A stretch of DNA of 64,000 nt, from assembly GCA_942493315.1 (NCBI GenBank), contig OW818690.1, forward strand, positions 496,001-560,000. The letters are read 5' to 3'. This stretch comes from UBA5429 sp942493315 (lineage in GTDB: Bacteria > Bacteroidota > Bacteroidia > Bacteroidales > WCHB1-69). Shown here in pieces: positions 51,838 through 61,684 of this stretch; position 1 is the stretch's first letter; every line of letters begins with the position of its first letter. Made by a program: the position numbers and the translations under genes. The notes beneath the pieces were generated by a model, which had not been told where the DNA came from, searched no databases, and saw only the letters and a program-made list of their open reading frames with translations.

Positions 51838-52740
51838 ATGTTTCAAGTTCCCGTTTTATTAGTGATCTATAATCGTGTTGATGAAACCCATACTTTGTTT
51901 CAAGCCGTAAAAGATGTAAAACCCTCAAAATTATATGTTGCTGCAGACGGCGCTAACCCAAAAATTAAACTCGATTATGTCAATTGTCTAAAAACCCGCT
52001 CTGTAATCATGCCGGAATGGGAATGTGAAATGAAAATTTTTTTTAAAGAGGAACATACCGGAAAATCAAAAATGATTCATCAAGCGATCTCCTGGTTTTT
52101 TGAACAAGAAGAGGAGGGAATTGTCTTGTTTGATGACACGATTCCTAATGTTGACTTTTTCCATTATTGTGAATATATGTTGGAAAAATACAGAAACACC
52201 CCACAAATTATGCATATTGGAGCGAATTTCTTGCATAAAAAATTAAAAGGGGATAACTTTTCCTATTTCTTTTCCGCTTATGCTTACACCTGGGGTTTTG
52301 CCACCTGGAAAAGAACATGGAAATATTTTGATCTCAAAATGACTGAATTGGAAGATACAAATGTTGAAGAAATTATCACAAAATATGCCACTCGATTAAA
52401 GGAAAAATCTTACTGGATGCGGGTCTATAACAGCCTAAAAAAATACCGCTTAGACTATTGGGAATATCAGTATAATTTTCATATATGGGTACATGACGGA
52501 CTATGTGTCAGCCCAAATGTCAATTTGGTAAAAAATATTGGATTCAAAAATCGCAAGAAAAGAATCAGAAGATTAATGAAAGACACTTCCAATATTATGC
52601 CTCTAAGAGAACCGCATGAAATCGTAAGAAATATCAGAGTCGATAAATATATTTTCAAAAAAGTATATAAAAAAGCTTTTTATAGAATCTTTTTCGATTG
52701 GTTTAATGCTGTTGTTTTAGGAATGGAGAAAAAAATCTGA
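51838..52740 (+). CDS. Glycosyltransferase of the FHYCEYMLEKY type (GT-A fold)
   Basis: The 300-residue protein begins FQVPVLLVIYNRVDET, the GT-A nucleotide-sugar start. It has YVAADGANP, an acid pair in GIVLFDDTIPNVDFFHYC (relatives usually read LEDDC; here FDDT), and the conserved YTWGFATWKRTWKYFD stretch near residue 155. Such enzymes stand near polysaccharide genes in Bacteroidota and use a nucleotide sugar; the acceptor is unknown. The frame could begin three codons earlier at 51829. Confidence 0.8.
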   Translation: MFQVPVLLVIYNRVDETHTLFQAVKDVKPSKLYVAADGANPKIKLDYVNCLKTRSVIMPEWECEMKIFFKEEHTGKSKMIHQAISWFFEQEEEGIVLFDDTIPNVDFFHYCEYMLEKYRNTPQIMHIGANFLHKKLKGDNFSYFFSAYAYTWGFATWKRTWKYFDLKMTELEDTNVEEIITKYATRLKEKSYWMRVYNSLKKYRLDYWEYQYNFHIWVHDGLCVSPNVNLVKNIGFKNRKKRIRRLMKDTSNIMPLREPHEIVRNIRVDKYIFKKVYKKAFYRIFFDWFNAVVLGMEKKI

Positions 52741-52744
52741 TTGA

Positions 52745-53596
52745 TTATTTAATTTTTTCTAACCATGAAATGATTCGGTAAACGAGAACGGCTGCCAATA
52801 CGTCGGAACTTTTATCCTGATCATGTGGGCATAATTCCACGACGTCAAATCCTACTACTTTTTTATGAGTAAAAAGTTTCTCTAAAAGGTCGTTTAAATC
52901 ATACCATGTTAATCCTCCCGGAAGTGGAGTCCCGGTTGCCGGAACTACTGATGCATCTAAACCATCCAAATCGATAGTCAAATAAACATAATCCGATAAG
53001 CGGTTTATCACTTCATCAATCCAATTGGGATTTTTTCTGATTTGATGCGCATAAAACATATTTTCCGGAACAATAGCATCGCGCTCTTCACTACAAACAC
53101 TTCTGATTCCAATCTGAACAACATGCGCGTACTCCTGTGCTCTTCTCATAACACAAGCATGATTATAGGGTGAATCATGGTATTCATCCCGCAAATCTGC
53201 ATGTGCATCTATTTGTAAAACAGATAATTGATGATATTTTTCACTATATGCTTTGATGGCACCTACACTAACAGAGTGCTCCCCTCCTAAAACACCCACA
53301 ACCTTTTTCATATTGAGGAAATGTTTCACCCGATCATATACCGATTGAACCATCTTTTCAGGAGTTTCAAAACAATAATCATAATGATCTGTATGAATAC
53401 CCGCTGTAAATGCTTCATTATCCGTTACCACATCATACAATTCAATACTATCAGAAGCATCTAATATTGCTTGAGGTCCTTTATCGGCTCCTTTTTGAAA
53501 AGTACTGGTTTTATCATAAGGAACGGGCAAAAGAACATACTTTGAACGGTCTAATACTGAATATTCGGGTTCCATATCTAAAAATGCAGTCATCAT
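52745..53596 (-). CDS. speB: Agmatinase (arginase/ureohydrolase family)
   Basis: The 283-residue protein has the ureohydrolase manganese site: GVLGGEHSVSVG, QIDAHADLRDEY, and TIDLDGLDASVVPATGTPLP. The last motif reads DLDGLD where many relatives have DIDxLD; the ligand aspartates are kept. Agmatinase converts agmatine to putrescine and urea. In Bacteroidota this branch is commonly annotated speB, but guanidinobutyrase or related activity cannot be excluded. The frame extends 15 codons upstream through the promoter; MMTAFLDMEPEY at 53596 or 53593 is chosen. Confidence 0.85.
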   Translation of the reverse strand: MMTAFLDMEPEYSVLDRSKYVLLPVPYDKTSTFQKGADKGPQAILDASDSIELYDVVTDNEAFTAGIHTDHYDYCFETPEKMVQSVYDRVKHFLNMKKVVGVLGGEHSVSVGAIKAYSEKYHQLSVLQIDAHADLRDEYHDSPYNHACVMRRAQEYAHVVQIGIRSVCSEERDAIVPENMFYAHQIRKNPNWIDEVINRLSDYVYLTIDLDGLDASVVPATGTPLPGGLTWYDLNDLLEKLFTHKKVVGFDVVELCPHDQDKSSDVLAAVLVYRIISWLEKIK

Positions 53597-53612
53597 AAGA
53601 ATAAAATTTTGG

Positions 53613-53641
53613 CAAAGATAGTGAATTTCGAATAGATACAA
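53613..53641 (-). promoter_or_regulatory. Promoter of the agmatinase gene
   Basis: On the minus strand TTG (53639-53641), an 18-base spacer and TATCTTTG (53613-53620) match the Bacteroidota promoter. The ATG follows 16 bases after the -7 box. Confidence 0.65.
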
Positions 53642-53735
53642 TATTTTGGATTTGTTTAACGTTACATCATGTTGTAACGAATTGCATTTTTTGGAGTCTA
53701 ATAATAATTGAAAATATAAATTTAAAAACCCCTTT

Positions 53736-56700
53736 ATGAAAAAATTTCTATTTCTGTTTATTTCATTGGTTGTTTATTTACAGAGTTTTACCCAACAAAC
53801 CACTGTAATTGCAAACGGAACAACCACAAACGTTTATTTACCGGTTTACGGATATATGATGGATGCTAGTCAGCATAATCAGTTTATTTACCCTGCATCT
53901 CAATTAACGGCACTTCCCGGTGCTTTACTTTTGAAATTAACATTTCATGACAATTTGAATATCACTACAAACTGGAGTGGCGCAACTTGTGTTTTAAGTT
54001 TAGGGATCACACCTGATTCTAATTTTGTGAATGCAGAAACGGATACCAGTGCATTAACTGTTGTTTATACAGGTCCTATTGCTGTCGTTAACGGGATTAT
54101 GGAAATTCCATTGACCAATCCTTATTTATACCAAAATGGAAATCTATTGGTTGATATTGTAACAACTTCAACCGGTGATTATCAAAATGCAGAATTTTTG
54201 GGTATAAGTGCAACTAATAGTGGAATATACAATTTAGAATATGATATTAATGCTTCTCTGGTAAACTTTTTACCTAAAGCAACGGTTGAATATGTTATTG
54301 GAACACCTGTTGTTGTAACAAATAATGCTACGGATATTTTATCAACTTCTGCTACCTTAAAAGGTGCATTTTATAATGTAACAACTACCAACTTTGGATT
54401 TCAGTATATGTTAAGCACTGAAACCGATTGGTTATTAGCGACTTCTATCCCTGCAGCAAACAATCCAATGTCTGAAACCATAACTAATTTGGATCCAAAC
54501 ACAGATTACCAATTCAGGGCATTCGCATTAGATGGATCTACATTTATTTATGGAAATATCAAAAACTTTTCAACGATTCCAACACCGGATACCTTACCTT
54601 ATTTTTGTAATTTTGAAGATACCATTCAAAATGGAAACTGGATATTAACCAATGGATTAGCATTAAATCGTTGGTATATTGGAACACCAGGAGCTAATGG
54701 AATAAATGGTAATGGGTTGTATATCTCTGATGATAACGGAGTATCTGTTTCTTATGACAATACTTCATCGGCAACAGTTTTTGCTTCCAACTTTATTCAG
54801 TTTAATGATGCTCCGGAGTTCAATTTATCGTTTGACTGGAGTAACATGGGAGGCTATTGGGATGGTTATGTAGCTGTTTATCTTGTACCTCTCAACTATA
54901 CACTCTCTTCCGGCGCAATGATTCCATATACATATATGATTTCTGACCAAATGATGGGAGATACCGCCTGGCAACATAAAACCATAATTCTGGGTTCTCA
55001 ATACTCCAATAACACTTATCAACTTGCATTTATGTGGTATAATGAAGATTATGGTATAGGTACAGATCTTCCGGGAAAGATAGATAATGTTTCGATTACT
55101 CCACTAACCTGTTCAACACCATCAAATTTAAGTGTAAGTTCAATTACTACCAATAGTGCAGAATTAACATGGAGTCAAATAACACCTGCGCCGGAATTTA
55201 TTATCGATTATCAAATAGTTGGTGACACTACCTGGACAACTGTTACAGCTTATGATACGACACATATTTTAACCAATTTACAGGCTTCTACCTCCTATTT
55301 TGCAACGGTAAAAGCAGTGTGTACTCCAGGTGATACCTCATTTACTACAAATATGGTTTATTTTACCACTTTATGCATAGCTGAAGCAGCTCCAACAGTA
55401 GCAGAACCATTTATTGATGTTCCACCTACAACCTGTTGGAGTATGAAATATGGACTTCTACCTGACACTGCAAATGCTGTTTTAGAGGATATGGACTGGG
55501 GATGGTCGAGCAGATATACCCTTACCTCATCAACAGCAGCTGTTGATGTTTATTCTGAAGATTGTCGCTATTGGTTTATCTCTCCATCCATTGATTTAGG
55601 AACTGGTTCTAACTTATTCGAATTAAATTTTGATTTGGCTAGAACTGAATATTATACTTCCTCTTTAGGAAACATCCAACAATCTCCAAATGCACGATTA
55701 GTCGTTTTGATCTCCACAGATAATGGATTAACCTGGAATAGTAATGGTATTTTATTAGATTACAACAATGCCACAGGGATTCCATTCAGTTCCGTAAACA
55801 ATATTTTGCAAACTCAAACTGTTTCATTATACGACTCCGTTGCGATGGCTCCCTATTCAGGTGTAGTTAGATTTGCTTTCTATGCGTATGAAAATGATCC
55901 AACCTATATGTATGACAATGATATCCATATTGATAACTTTCAAGTGATCCCCTATAACTCTTGTGTTAGACCAACCAATGTATCTGCATCCAATTCCACA
56001 CTAAATTCTATAGATATTGATTGGAATAGTAACGGAATTGCAACAGAATGGGAAATTGAGTACGGTTCTACCGGTTTTATACATGGAAATGGGACTTTAG
56101 TTTCTGCAACCAGTCATCCTTATACTGTTCCTAATTTAACACCATCTACAACTTATGATTTTTATGTAAGAACTGTTTGTGGTGCAGGGGATACCAGTTA
56201 TTGGTCAATGATGGTTACTGCGTCAACAGCCTGTTCAACTTTTAGTTTACCTTATGCGGAGTCCTTTAATAGTGCAATTTTCCCTGCATGTTGGAGTCAA
56301 ACCATTTCCGGATCCATTGAAAATCCAATCTGGTCAGCCGTTGATTTTGGCGCAGCAGGTGGGACCGGTTATGAAATGATGACTGAAATGTATTTTGGGA
56401 CCGGAATCTCAAGATTGATCTCTCCTGCTATTGATTTCACCGGCGTTCCTTACGCTTTGCTTACTTTCAAACAATTGTATATGGATGAATTTGGTGTAAC
56501 TTTACTAAAAATTCAGACAAGTACCGATTTAGTAAACTGGACCGATCAGGAATACGAATATACTCAAATGGGTGGACTTGTGGGACCTGAAACCGCTCAA
56601 TTGACTATTGAAGTGCCAAGTGGCGTCAATTATGTAGCATGGGTTATTGAAGGTGATCATGAACAGATCGGATGGGCTATTGATGATATTTCGATAGTTG

Positions 56701-57239
56701 CTTCTACCAATCCTTGTATAAAGCCAACTAATTTACAGGTCAATACCATCAGTGAATCATCCGCTGTAGCAAGCTGGACAGCCGGAGGTAGCGAAACTTC
56801 CTGGATAGTGGAGTATAAATTAGCTTCAGCCACAAACTGGACTTCAGCTACCACCTCTACTCCATCTTATACCATGACAGGATTACAAAGTAATACTGAT
56901 TATGAAGTCAGAGTAAAAGCTGTATGTACAGAAGATGAAAGTACGTTTACCACATCCGTTCCGTTTACAACAACAGTAGGAATAGGTGAAAACATATTAA
57001 ATCATGCGATTGAACTTTTTCCAAATCCTACCTCAAACTTCGTGACACTTCGGATTAAATCTGACAATATTCAAATGGTTGAGGGTCAAATTTATGATAT
57101 GTACGGTAAATTATTGAAAACCGTTTCGATGGACAATACAAACAACACAATTGATGTTTCTGATTTATCTTCCGGTGTTTATTTCTTGAAAATTAACACC
57201 AATCAGGGAACTGTCAACAAAAAGTTTGTAAAGAAATAG
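53736..57239 (+). CDS. Large secreted T9SS protein with FN3 domains
   Basis: The 1167-residue precursor has a signal peptide (MKKFLFLFISLVVYLQSFTQ). An N-terminal beta domain is followed by at least four fibronectin type III-like modules (TSATLKGAFYNVTTTNFGFQ, SNLSVSSITTNSAELTWSQ-type, RPTNVSASNSTLNSIDIDW, KPTNLQVNTISESSAVASW) that alternate with choice-of-anchor J-like sandwiches (YFCNFEDTIQNGNWILTNG, SLPYAESFNSAIFPACWSQ). The last 80 residues are a type A T9SS sorting domain (ELFPNPTSNFVTLRIK, GVYFLKINTNQGTVNKKFVK). The layout suggests a surface adhesin or matrix protein; no catalytic motif is seen. A strong terminator follows 21 bases after the stop. Confidence 0.9.
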   Translation: MKKFLFLFISLVVYLQSFTQQTTVIANGTTTNVYLPVYGYMMDASQHNQFIYPASQLTALPGALLLKLTFHDNLNITTNWSGATCVLSLGITPDSNFVNAETDTSALTVVYTGPIAVVNGIMEIPLTNPYLYQNGNLLVDIVTTSTGDYQNAEFLGISATNSGIYNLEYDINASLVNFLPKATVEYVIGTPVVVTNNATDILSTSATLKGAFYNVTTTNFGFQYMLSTETDWLLATSIPAANNPMSETITNLDPNTDYQFRAFALDGSTFIYGNIKNFSTIPTPDTLPYFCNFEDTIQNGNWILTNGLALNRWYIGTPGANGINGNGLYISDDNGVSVSYDNTSSATVFASNFIQFNDAPEFNLSFDWSNMGGYWDGYVAVYLVPLNYTLSSGAMIPYTYMISDQMMGDTAWQHKTIILGSQYSNNTYQLAFMWYNEDYGIGTDLPGKIDNVSITPLTCSTPSNLSVSSITTNSAELTWSQITPAPEFIIDYQIVGDTTWTTVTAYDTTHILTNLQASTSYFATVKAVCTPGDTSFTTNMVYFTTLCIAEAAPTVAEPFIDVPPTTCWSMKYGLLPDTANAVLEDMDWGWSSRYTLTSSTAAVDVYSEDCRYWFISPSIDLGTGSNLFELNFDLARTEYYTSSLGNIQQSPNARLVVLISTDNGLTWNSNGILLDYNNATGIPFSSVNNILQTQTVSLYDSVAMAPYSGVVRFAFYAYENDPTYMYDNDIHIDNFQVIPYNSCVRPTNVSASNSTLNSIDIDWNSNGIATEWEIEYGSTGFIHGNGTLVSATSHPYTVPNLTPSTTYDFYVRTVCGAGDTSYWSMMVTASTACSTFSLPYAESFNSAIFPACWSQTISGSIENPIWSAVDFGAAGGTGYEMMTEMYFGTGISRLISPAIDFTGVPYALLTFKQLYMDEFGVTLLKIQTSTDLVNWTDQEYEYTQMGGLVGPETAQLTIEVPSGVNYVAWVIEGDHEQIGWAIDDISIVASTNPCIKPTNLQVNTISESSAVASWTAGGSETSWIVEYKLASATNWTSATTSTPSYTMTGLQSNTDYEVRVKAVCTEDESTFTTSVPFTTTVGIGENILNHAIELFPNPTSNFVTLRIKSDNIQMVEGQIYDMYGKLLKTVSMDNTNNTIDVSDLSSGVYFLKINTNQGTVNKKFVKK

Positions 57240-57259
57240 GTTTTATTCTAAATAAATTG

Positions 57260-57287
57260 AAAGGGGGCGTTTTGCCCCCTTTTTTAT
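57260..57287 (+). terminator. Rho-independent terminator after the T9SS gene
   Basis: A nine-base-pair stem AAAGGGGGC/GCCCCCTTT with loop GTTTT and a T-run (TTTTTT) gives a strong intrinsic terminator for the plus-strand gene. On the minus strand the tail is weak, so the convergent gene gains less from it. Confidence 0.93.
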
Positions 57288-58906
57288 TGTGAAATCTTTA
57301 TATGAGTGAAATGTTTATAATCTTTTAAAAGTGTATTGAGTGCTGATGTTTTTATTTTTAATCCACTTTTTTTATTTTGTATCATTAAAATGTCTCCATC
57401 TTTAGATTCTCCAAAAATTTGATTATAGAGACCCTGATCATCAATTATAAAATCTTCTGCTTGCAATGAATATGGAGATATAAAACTTTCAAGAGTTGAT
57501 TGATTGCAATTGTAAAAAAGAAAAATAATTTTTTTTTCATCAAATTCATTTTTATGGGTTTTATACTGTTCCAACATGAAATTTAAAACATTTCCACAAA
57601 TCACATTCCCTGATAAAGCAATTATTCTCGAATTTTCCGGAACATTTAACATAGCTAAATATATCTCCATTCTTACTTTTAATGTCAAATCCTCAGGTAA
57701 TGAAATTTTTTGAACATACTTTATATGTTTTGATTTATTCCCTAAACTATTGATTATTTCTGTCAGACTTTGAGTTTTAACTGGACCTAATTCAACTACC
57801 TCTCCGATATAATTTTCTTTCCGATTTACTGAAATAAATTGTCCTTCTGCGTTGCAATAAAGTGGACTCCAAATGGAATCACCAAATGAATACCCTATCA
57901 CTTTGAAGTTTTCATCCAAAAATTGAAAAAAAGCAAGATCAATATCTTTGAATTCACTTATATATATCATTCTTGAATAGACATGCTTTTCAGGTTTATA
58001 TTCAGGTGCATGGAACATCGTTCTAAACATATTTGAATCAGGATTAACCTTATTGTTAAAATAAAAATCTGGATAAGAACCTACTAATTCTGATGAGTCT
58101 GTATTGATATGATATATAAAAATATCAGAGGAATAATCGAACGAATAAATTATTGTAGAATCATTTAACAAATTGAAATCAAATCCGTTTTTTATTACAT
58201 GTTCTGTAAAATGGGTTCCAATAAAAATTTTAGGAACTTGAATATCCAGCATTTTCAATTTTTTTTCCTTGAGATTGTACGAACATAATAATTTCATAGT
58301 TAAATTTTTATATTCAGGAGAAGTCATTTCAGGTAAATAAATACTAAAAGGTAGATATAAGATGTCGTTGGTTATTAGATTCCCCTTTAAATTACTTCCG
58401 GATAACATTACACTAGGATTATTTATTCCGTTGTATATATATGGAACCGAATCCAAAGAAAAAGTTCCTTTAAGATGCCCTAAAGTATCAATAATGGCAA
58501 AATCCGGCATCTTCTTTTTTTTAATATGCATTTGATAGACAAAATCTCTGTCAAAAAAAACAAAAATGGAATCATAATTATAAAAATAAACATGAGAAAG
58601 ATATATGCCACCCTCAATAAAAACTTTAGTTTGAAGCTTTGTTTTGGTATTGAAAATAGATAATGTATCTTTTGTTGTGTATAATCTTGCAATAATATTT
58701 TCATTATTTATAACTCTTTCTGTATGAAACGGTAACATCAAATTCCTTGGAATAGATTGATCATGAATAATGGAATTATATATTTCAGAATCACTAATTC
58801 CTGTTTTGTAAACTTGAATAATTGGGAAAAAGATGGAATCGGTATTTTGACTTTTTATAAATCCAAAAAATAATAATATTGTAACAATAAGAATCCATTT
58901 TCTCAT
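57284..58906 (-). CDS. Secreted propeller-like protein, unknown family
   Basis: The 540-residue precursor has a signal peptide (ILIVTILLFFGFIKSQ). Residues about 60-370 are made of repeated short strand blocks with D-S/T-I-x-V (YNYDSIFVFFDRDFVYQM, NDILYLPFSIYLPEMTSP, NDSTIIYSFDYSSDIFIY), the look of six-bladed propellers such as DUF4221. The last 140 residues form a different, helical/beta domain (MEIYLAMLNVPENSRIIALS, KKIIFLFYNCNQSTLESFIS) that reads like a Rossmann- or thioredoxin-like fold without clear catalytic residues. No family is certain. Its promoter box is at 58935-58942. Confidence 0.6.
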   Translation of the reverse strand: MRKWILIVTILLFFGFIKSQNTDSIFFPIIQVYKTGISDSEIYNSIIHDQSIPRNLMLPFHTERVINNENIIARLYTTKDTLSIFNTKTKLQTKVFIEGGIYLSHVYFYNYDSIFVFFDRDFVYQMHIKKKKMPDFAIIDTLGHLKGTFSLDSVPYIYNGINNPSVMLSGSNLKGNLITNDILYLPFSIYLPEMTSPEYKNLTMKLLCSYNLKEKKLKMLDIQVPKIFIGTHFTEHVIKNGFDFNLLNDSTIIYSFDYSSDIFIYHINTDSSELVGSYPDFYFNNKVNPDSNMFRTMFHAPEYKPEKHVYSRMIYISEFKDIDLAFFQFLDENFKVIGYSFGDSIWSPLYCNAEGQFISVNRKENYIGEVVELGPVKTQSLTEIINSLGNKSKHIKYVQKISLPEDLTLKVRMEIYLAMLNVPENSRIIALSGNVICGNVLNFMLEQYKTHKNEFDEKKIIFLFYNCNQSTLESFISPYSLQAEDFIIDDQGLYNQIFGESKDGDILMIQNKKSGLKIKTSALNTLLKDYKHFTHIKISQ

Positions 58907-58934
58907 ACTATGTGTTTTTAAAAAAATTGTGCTG

Positions 58935-58942
58935 CAAATTTA
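58935..58942 (-). promoter_or_regulatory. -7 box for the propeller-like gene
   Basis: Minus-strand TAAATTTG followed by CAGC, 28 bases before the ATG at 58906. Confidence 0.5.
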
Positions 58943-59031
58943 AACTTTTTTATCTATGAAATTATAAAACCACCCAAGTTTTAACTTATTTATTACGTTT
59001 ATTAATTATATAACGCAAAAAATAATAAGTT

Positions 59032-59586
59032 ATGAAAACAAAAACACCACTTTTAATCATTGCTGCAATTTTATTGTTAAGTTGCCTTTACAAGACAAAC
59101 TCTTCTGAATATTTATTTCTCAATAGAGAACAATTAAAATTATTAGGTATCACTTTATCAGATAAGGGCGTTTTCTATAAAAATTATAATCCAAACTGGA
59201 AATCTGACAATGAAAGATATCCCTATTTAGGAATTCTTGCAAATAAAACCTTTTTAACCACCAAACTTTACGGAGAGGACGACATTTTAAAAGCAGATAA
59301 CAAATACGACAGAGTATTTGTAAAGATGGAACATACCCATAATGACTTTTATCCGGTTTTAATTGGAAACACCAAAGGAGATATGAGTTTTGACAATTCC
59401 GTCAAACTAACCCAAAATCAAAAACTTTTACCGGTTGCTATCTGTATGTCTGAAACAAAAATTTCAAATAGAAAAGACACTTTAATAGTATGGTTTAAAG
59501 TAACAGAATCGCTTAAAAAAGCTTTACCTCTGGATATTAAGATTGACGATTTTCTTCAAGTGCCAACTATAGCAACTAATAATTAA
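59032..59586 (+). CDS. Small lipoprotein, hypothetical
   Basis: The 184-residue precursor has a lipobox LLLSC (Cys18). The mature part has YLFLNREQLKLLGITLSDKG, NERYPYLGILANKTFLTTKL and LLPVAICMSETKISNRKDTL, a mixed helix/strand protein with a short His/Asp segment (MEHTHNDFYP). No family is recognised. It is divergent from the propeller-like gene and ends in front of a bidirectional terminator. Confidence 0.65.
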   Translation: MKTKTPLLIIAAILLLSCLYKTNSSEYLFLNREQLKLLGITLSDKGVFYKNYNPNWKSDNERYPYLGILANKTFLTTKLYGEDDILKADNKYDRVFVKMEHTHNDFYPVLIGNTKGDMSFDNSVKLTQNQKLLPVAICMSETKISNRKDTLIVWFKVTESLKKALPLDIKIDDFLQVPTIATNN

Positions 59587-59602
59587 GTCACCAATCGTCT
59601 TT

Positions 59603-59632
59603 CTTCTTTTGTCCTTAGGCTTTTGTCCTTAG
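59603..59632. repeat. TTTTGTCCTTAG words
   Basis: TTTTGTCCTTAGGCTTTTGT plus CCTTAGTC, the opposite-strand form of the AAGGAC minisatellite at 34158-34183, just before the terminator at 59635. Confidence 0.6.
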
Positions 59633-59634
59633 TC

Positions 59635-59671
59635 AAAAAAAAAGCCCCTACTTCGTAGAGGCTTTTTTTTG
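59635..59671. terminator. Bidirectional intrinsic terminator
   Basis: A nine-base-pair stem with one mismatch (AGCCCCTAC/GTAGAGGCT), loop TTC, flanked by nine A and eight T. It therefore ends transcription on both strands, between the convergent lipoprotein genes at 59586 and 59686. Confidence 0.92.
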
Positions 59672-59685
59672 ATCGTTTTAAAAAA

Positions 59686-61524
59686 CTATTGAACGATTTT
59701 TAAGAATTGTTCTGTTTTTTTGTATTTTTTGAATTCAGCATCTTTTTTAGCTTTTGCTTTTAGGGAAGCATCTGCTTTGATTGCTAAATCTAAGTTTTTA
59801 TAAACATCTTGTTCTGCATTGGTACGAGCAGCTACAACAGCTAATAAATAATATGCTTTAGCATCTTTTGGATTGATACAATCTAAAGTAGCTTTTGCAG
59901 CAGCATAGTCTCTGGAAAGAATTTGAGCTAATGCAATACCGTAGTCACAACTTCTGTTGCCCATAGCTTGTTTTGCACCGGTATAATCACCATCTAAAAT
60001 TTTAAATAAACCTAAGTTATAATCTTGTTTTATAGGATTAATAGAAGCTTTTGCAGATTTTTCAAATGTAGTTCTTGCAGTTTTAACATCTCCACCTAAG
60101 AATTGAGCAATAGCAGTATTGTTTAGGATAATTCCGTTATTTGGAGAGATTGCAGCAGCTTTTTCCAAGTTTGCTTTTGCAGAAGTTAAATGTGCTACAT
60201 TTTTATCTTTTAAGAATTTGTTGATCTCAAGAGCAGCTAAGTTATTGTAAGCTCTCCAGTCATTTTGGTATTGAGTTTCAGCAATGATTGCTTTGTAGAT
60301 GGCTTCTTTGGTATCTAAATCTTTAGTCATAGCAGCACCATACATTCTTTCATTCAATGTTAATTTTGAAGGATCGTTTTTAGCTACTTCAGGAATTTGT
60401 TGTTCTGTGAATAAGTTTTTATTACAAACCATTGTTAATTCAACTCTTCTAAGTGGAGGAAGAATAACATTAGCAATCTCTGGATAGATGTCGGTCATCT
60501 CTCTGATTTTTTGTTCTTTAGAAGTATTATCAGGTTGAGAAGTAACCACATTCATGATTTTATTTTTTTCAGCAATATTTGATTTTTCAACTGCAGTTTG
60601 GAATCCCATCCAATCTTCCCCTTTAGCGTTGTTTTCAAACACGATTTGTGGAAGTTTTACATCTTTCAATTTCATTTTGTTTGCTTTGGCATATTTTTTT
60701 GCCCAGGTATTCAATTGTTCTTCGAACCATTTTTTACCAGCTTCAAAACGTTTTTCAGAAAGACCTTGGTTACGGGATTCTTCTCCTTCTGGAGAAGCCC
60801 AACCTGAAATAATCACTTTGTCAATAACACGACCTTCAGCAATAGCATTATCCATGAAAGCTTGGAAATCTTTTACCATTTGTTTTGAGGTTACCTCTTT
60901 ATTTAATTTCAAGTTCCAGTTTAGGTTTGATCTGTCCACTTCGAAGAAGATAGTACCCACTTGAGAAACAAATTCAGGTTTGTAATTGTGTTCTGCAAAA
61001 ATTAGAGCAGTTCCATTGGTTTTATCATCAGAAATAGTTGGATTTAAAGCAATTCCTGAACTAAGATTTGAGATCCCTTCAGTGATTAAAACAACAGGAT
61101 AAGTAAACTCTTTCTTTTTTAATTTAGCTGTTTGAAGAGCATATATGTTTTGAGTTTCATATTCGTCTTTATAATCAAATGATCCGGTAACAGTAAAAGA
61201 ACCACCGGTTTTGTAAGGAATACGAATACCTTCTTCTTTTGATTTTTCACCTACTAATTTAACGGTTTTGATCACCTCTTTAGTTGTTCCGTTCTCGTCA
61301 GTCATTAAAACGGGAACCTGAATTTCCATTGTTGCTTTCTTTTTTAAGAATTTTGGAGGTACAGTACCTTTAACGGTGTATTCCACTTTTCCCCCTTTAT
61401 TTTCTAAATCTGGGTTTTCAAGTTGCATTTTTACTTGTGAAGTGGGAACCATTTTTCCGAAACCGCAACCAAAGATTACAAGAGCAACAAGGCCCAAGAT
61501 AAATAATTGCTTCAAATTTTTCAT
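59686..61524 (-). CDS. OmpA-domain lipoprotein with C-terminal TPRs
   Basis: The 612-residue precursor starts MKNLKQLFILGLVALVIFGC (lipid Cys20). The first 200 residues are beta-rich (GGKVEYTVKGTVPPKFLKKK, GGSFTVTGSFDYKDEYETQN). An OmpA-like domain follows at about 205-330, with FFEVDRSNLNW and ISGWASPEGEESRNQGLSEK, which would bind peptidoglycan. The rest (about 400-612) is TPR-like helices (WRAYNNLAALEINKFLKDKN, ISPNNGIILNNTAIAQFLGG). It should tie the outer membrane to the wall and bind partners by its TPRs. The frame reaches 27 codons upstream of the lipoprotein start, across the -7 box; this ATG is chosen on the lipobox. Confidence 0.87.
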   Translation of the reverse strand: MKNLKQLFILGLVALVIFGCGFGKMVPTSQVKMQLENPDLENKGGKVEYTVKGTVPPKFLKKKATMEIQVPVLMTDENGTTKEVIKTVKLVGEKSKEEGIRIPYKTGGSFTVTGSFDYKDEYETQNIYALQTAKLKKKEFTYPVVLITEGISNLSSGIALNPTISDDKTNGTALIFAEHNYKPEFVSQVGTIFFEVDRSNLNWNLKLNKEVTSKQMVKDFQAFMDNAIAEGRVIDKVIISGWASPEGEESRNQGLSEKRFEAGKKWFEEQLNTWAKKYAKANKMKLKDVKLPQIVFENNAKGEDWMGFQTAVEKSNIAEKNKIMNVVTSQPDNTSKEQKIREMTDIYPEIANVILPPLRRVELTMVCNKNLFTEQQIPEVAKNDPSKLTLNERMYGAAMTKDLDTKEAIYKAIIAETQYQNDWRAYNNLAALEINKFLKDKNVAHLTSAKANLEKAAAISPNNGIILNNTAIAQFLGGDVKTARTTFEKSAKASINPIKQDYNLGLFKILDGDYTGAKQAMGNRSCDYGIALAQILSRDYAAAKATLDCINPKDAKAYYLLAVVAARTNAEQDVYKNLDLAIKADASLKAKAKKDAEFKKYKKTEQFLKIVQ

Positions 61525-61602
61525 GTTTTTTCTATTTTTGGTTATTTGTTTTTTATATATCGTTTTAATACTCAAAATATTGTATAATATTTTTAAGAGC
61601 TG

Positions 61603-61610
61603 CAAAGATA
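61603..61610 (-). promoter_or_regulatory. -7 box of the OmpA-lipoprotein gene
   Basis: Minus-strand TATCTTTG followed by C, an exact TAnnTTTG match, 78 bases before the ATG at 61524. The leader between is AT-rich without clear structure. Confidence 0.6.
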
Positions 61611-61684
61611 GTTAAAATCTTTGGAACTGAGCCCTTTTTTTAGAATTCTTAACAAATTGATTTTTAAGTGGATATTGTTTTGTA

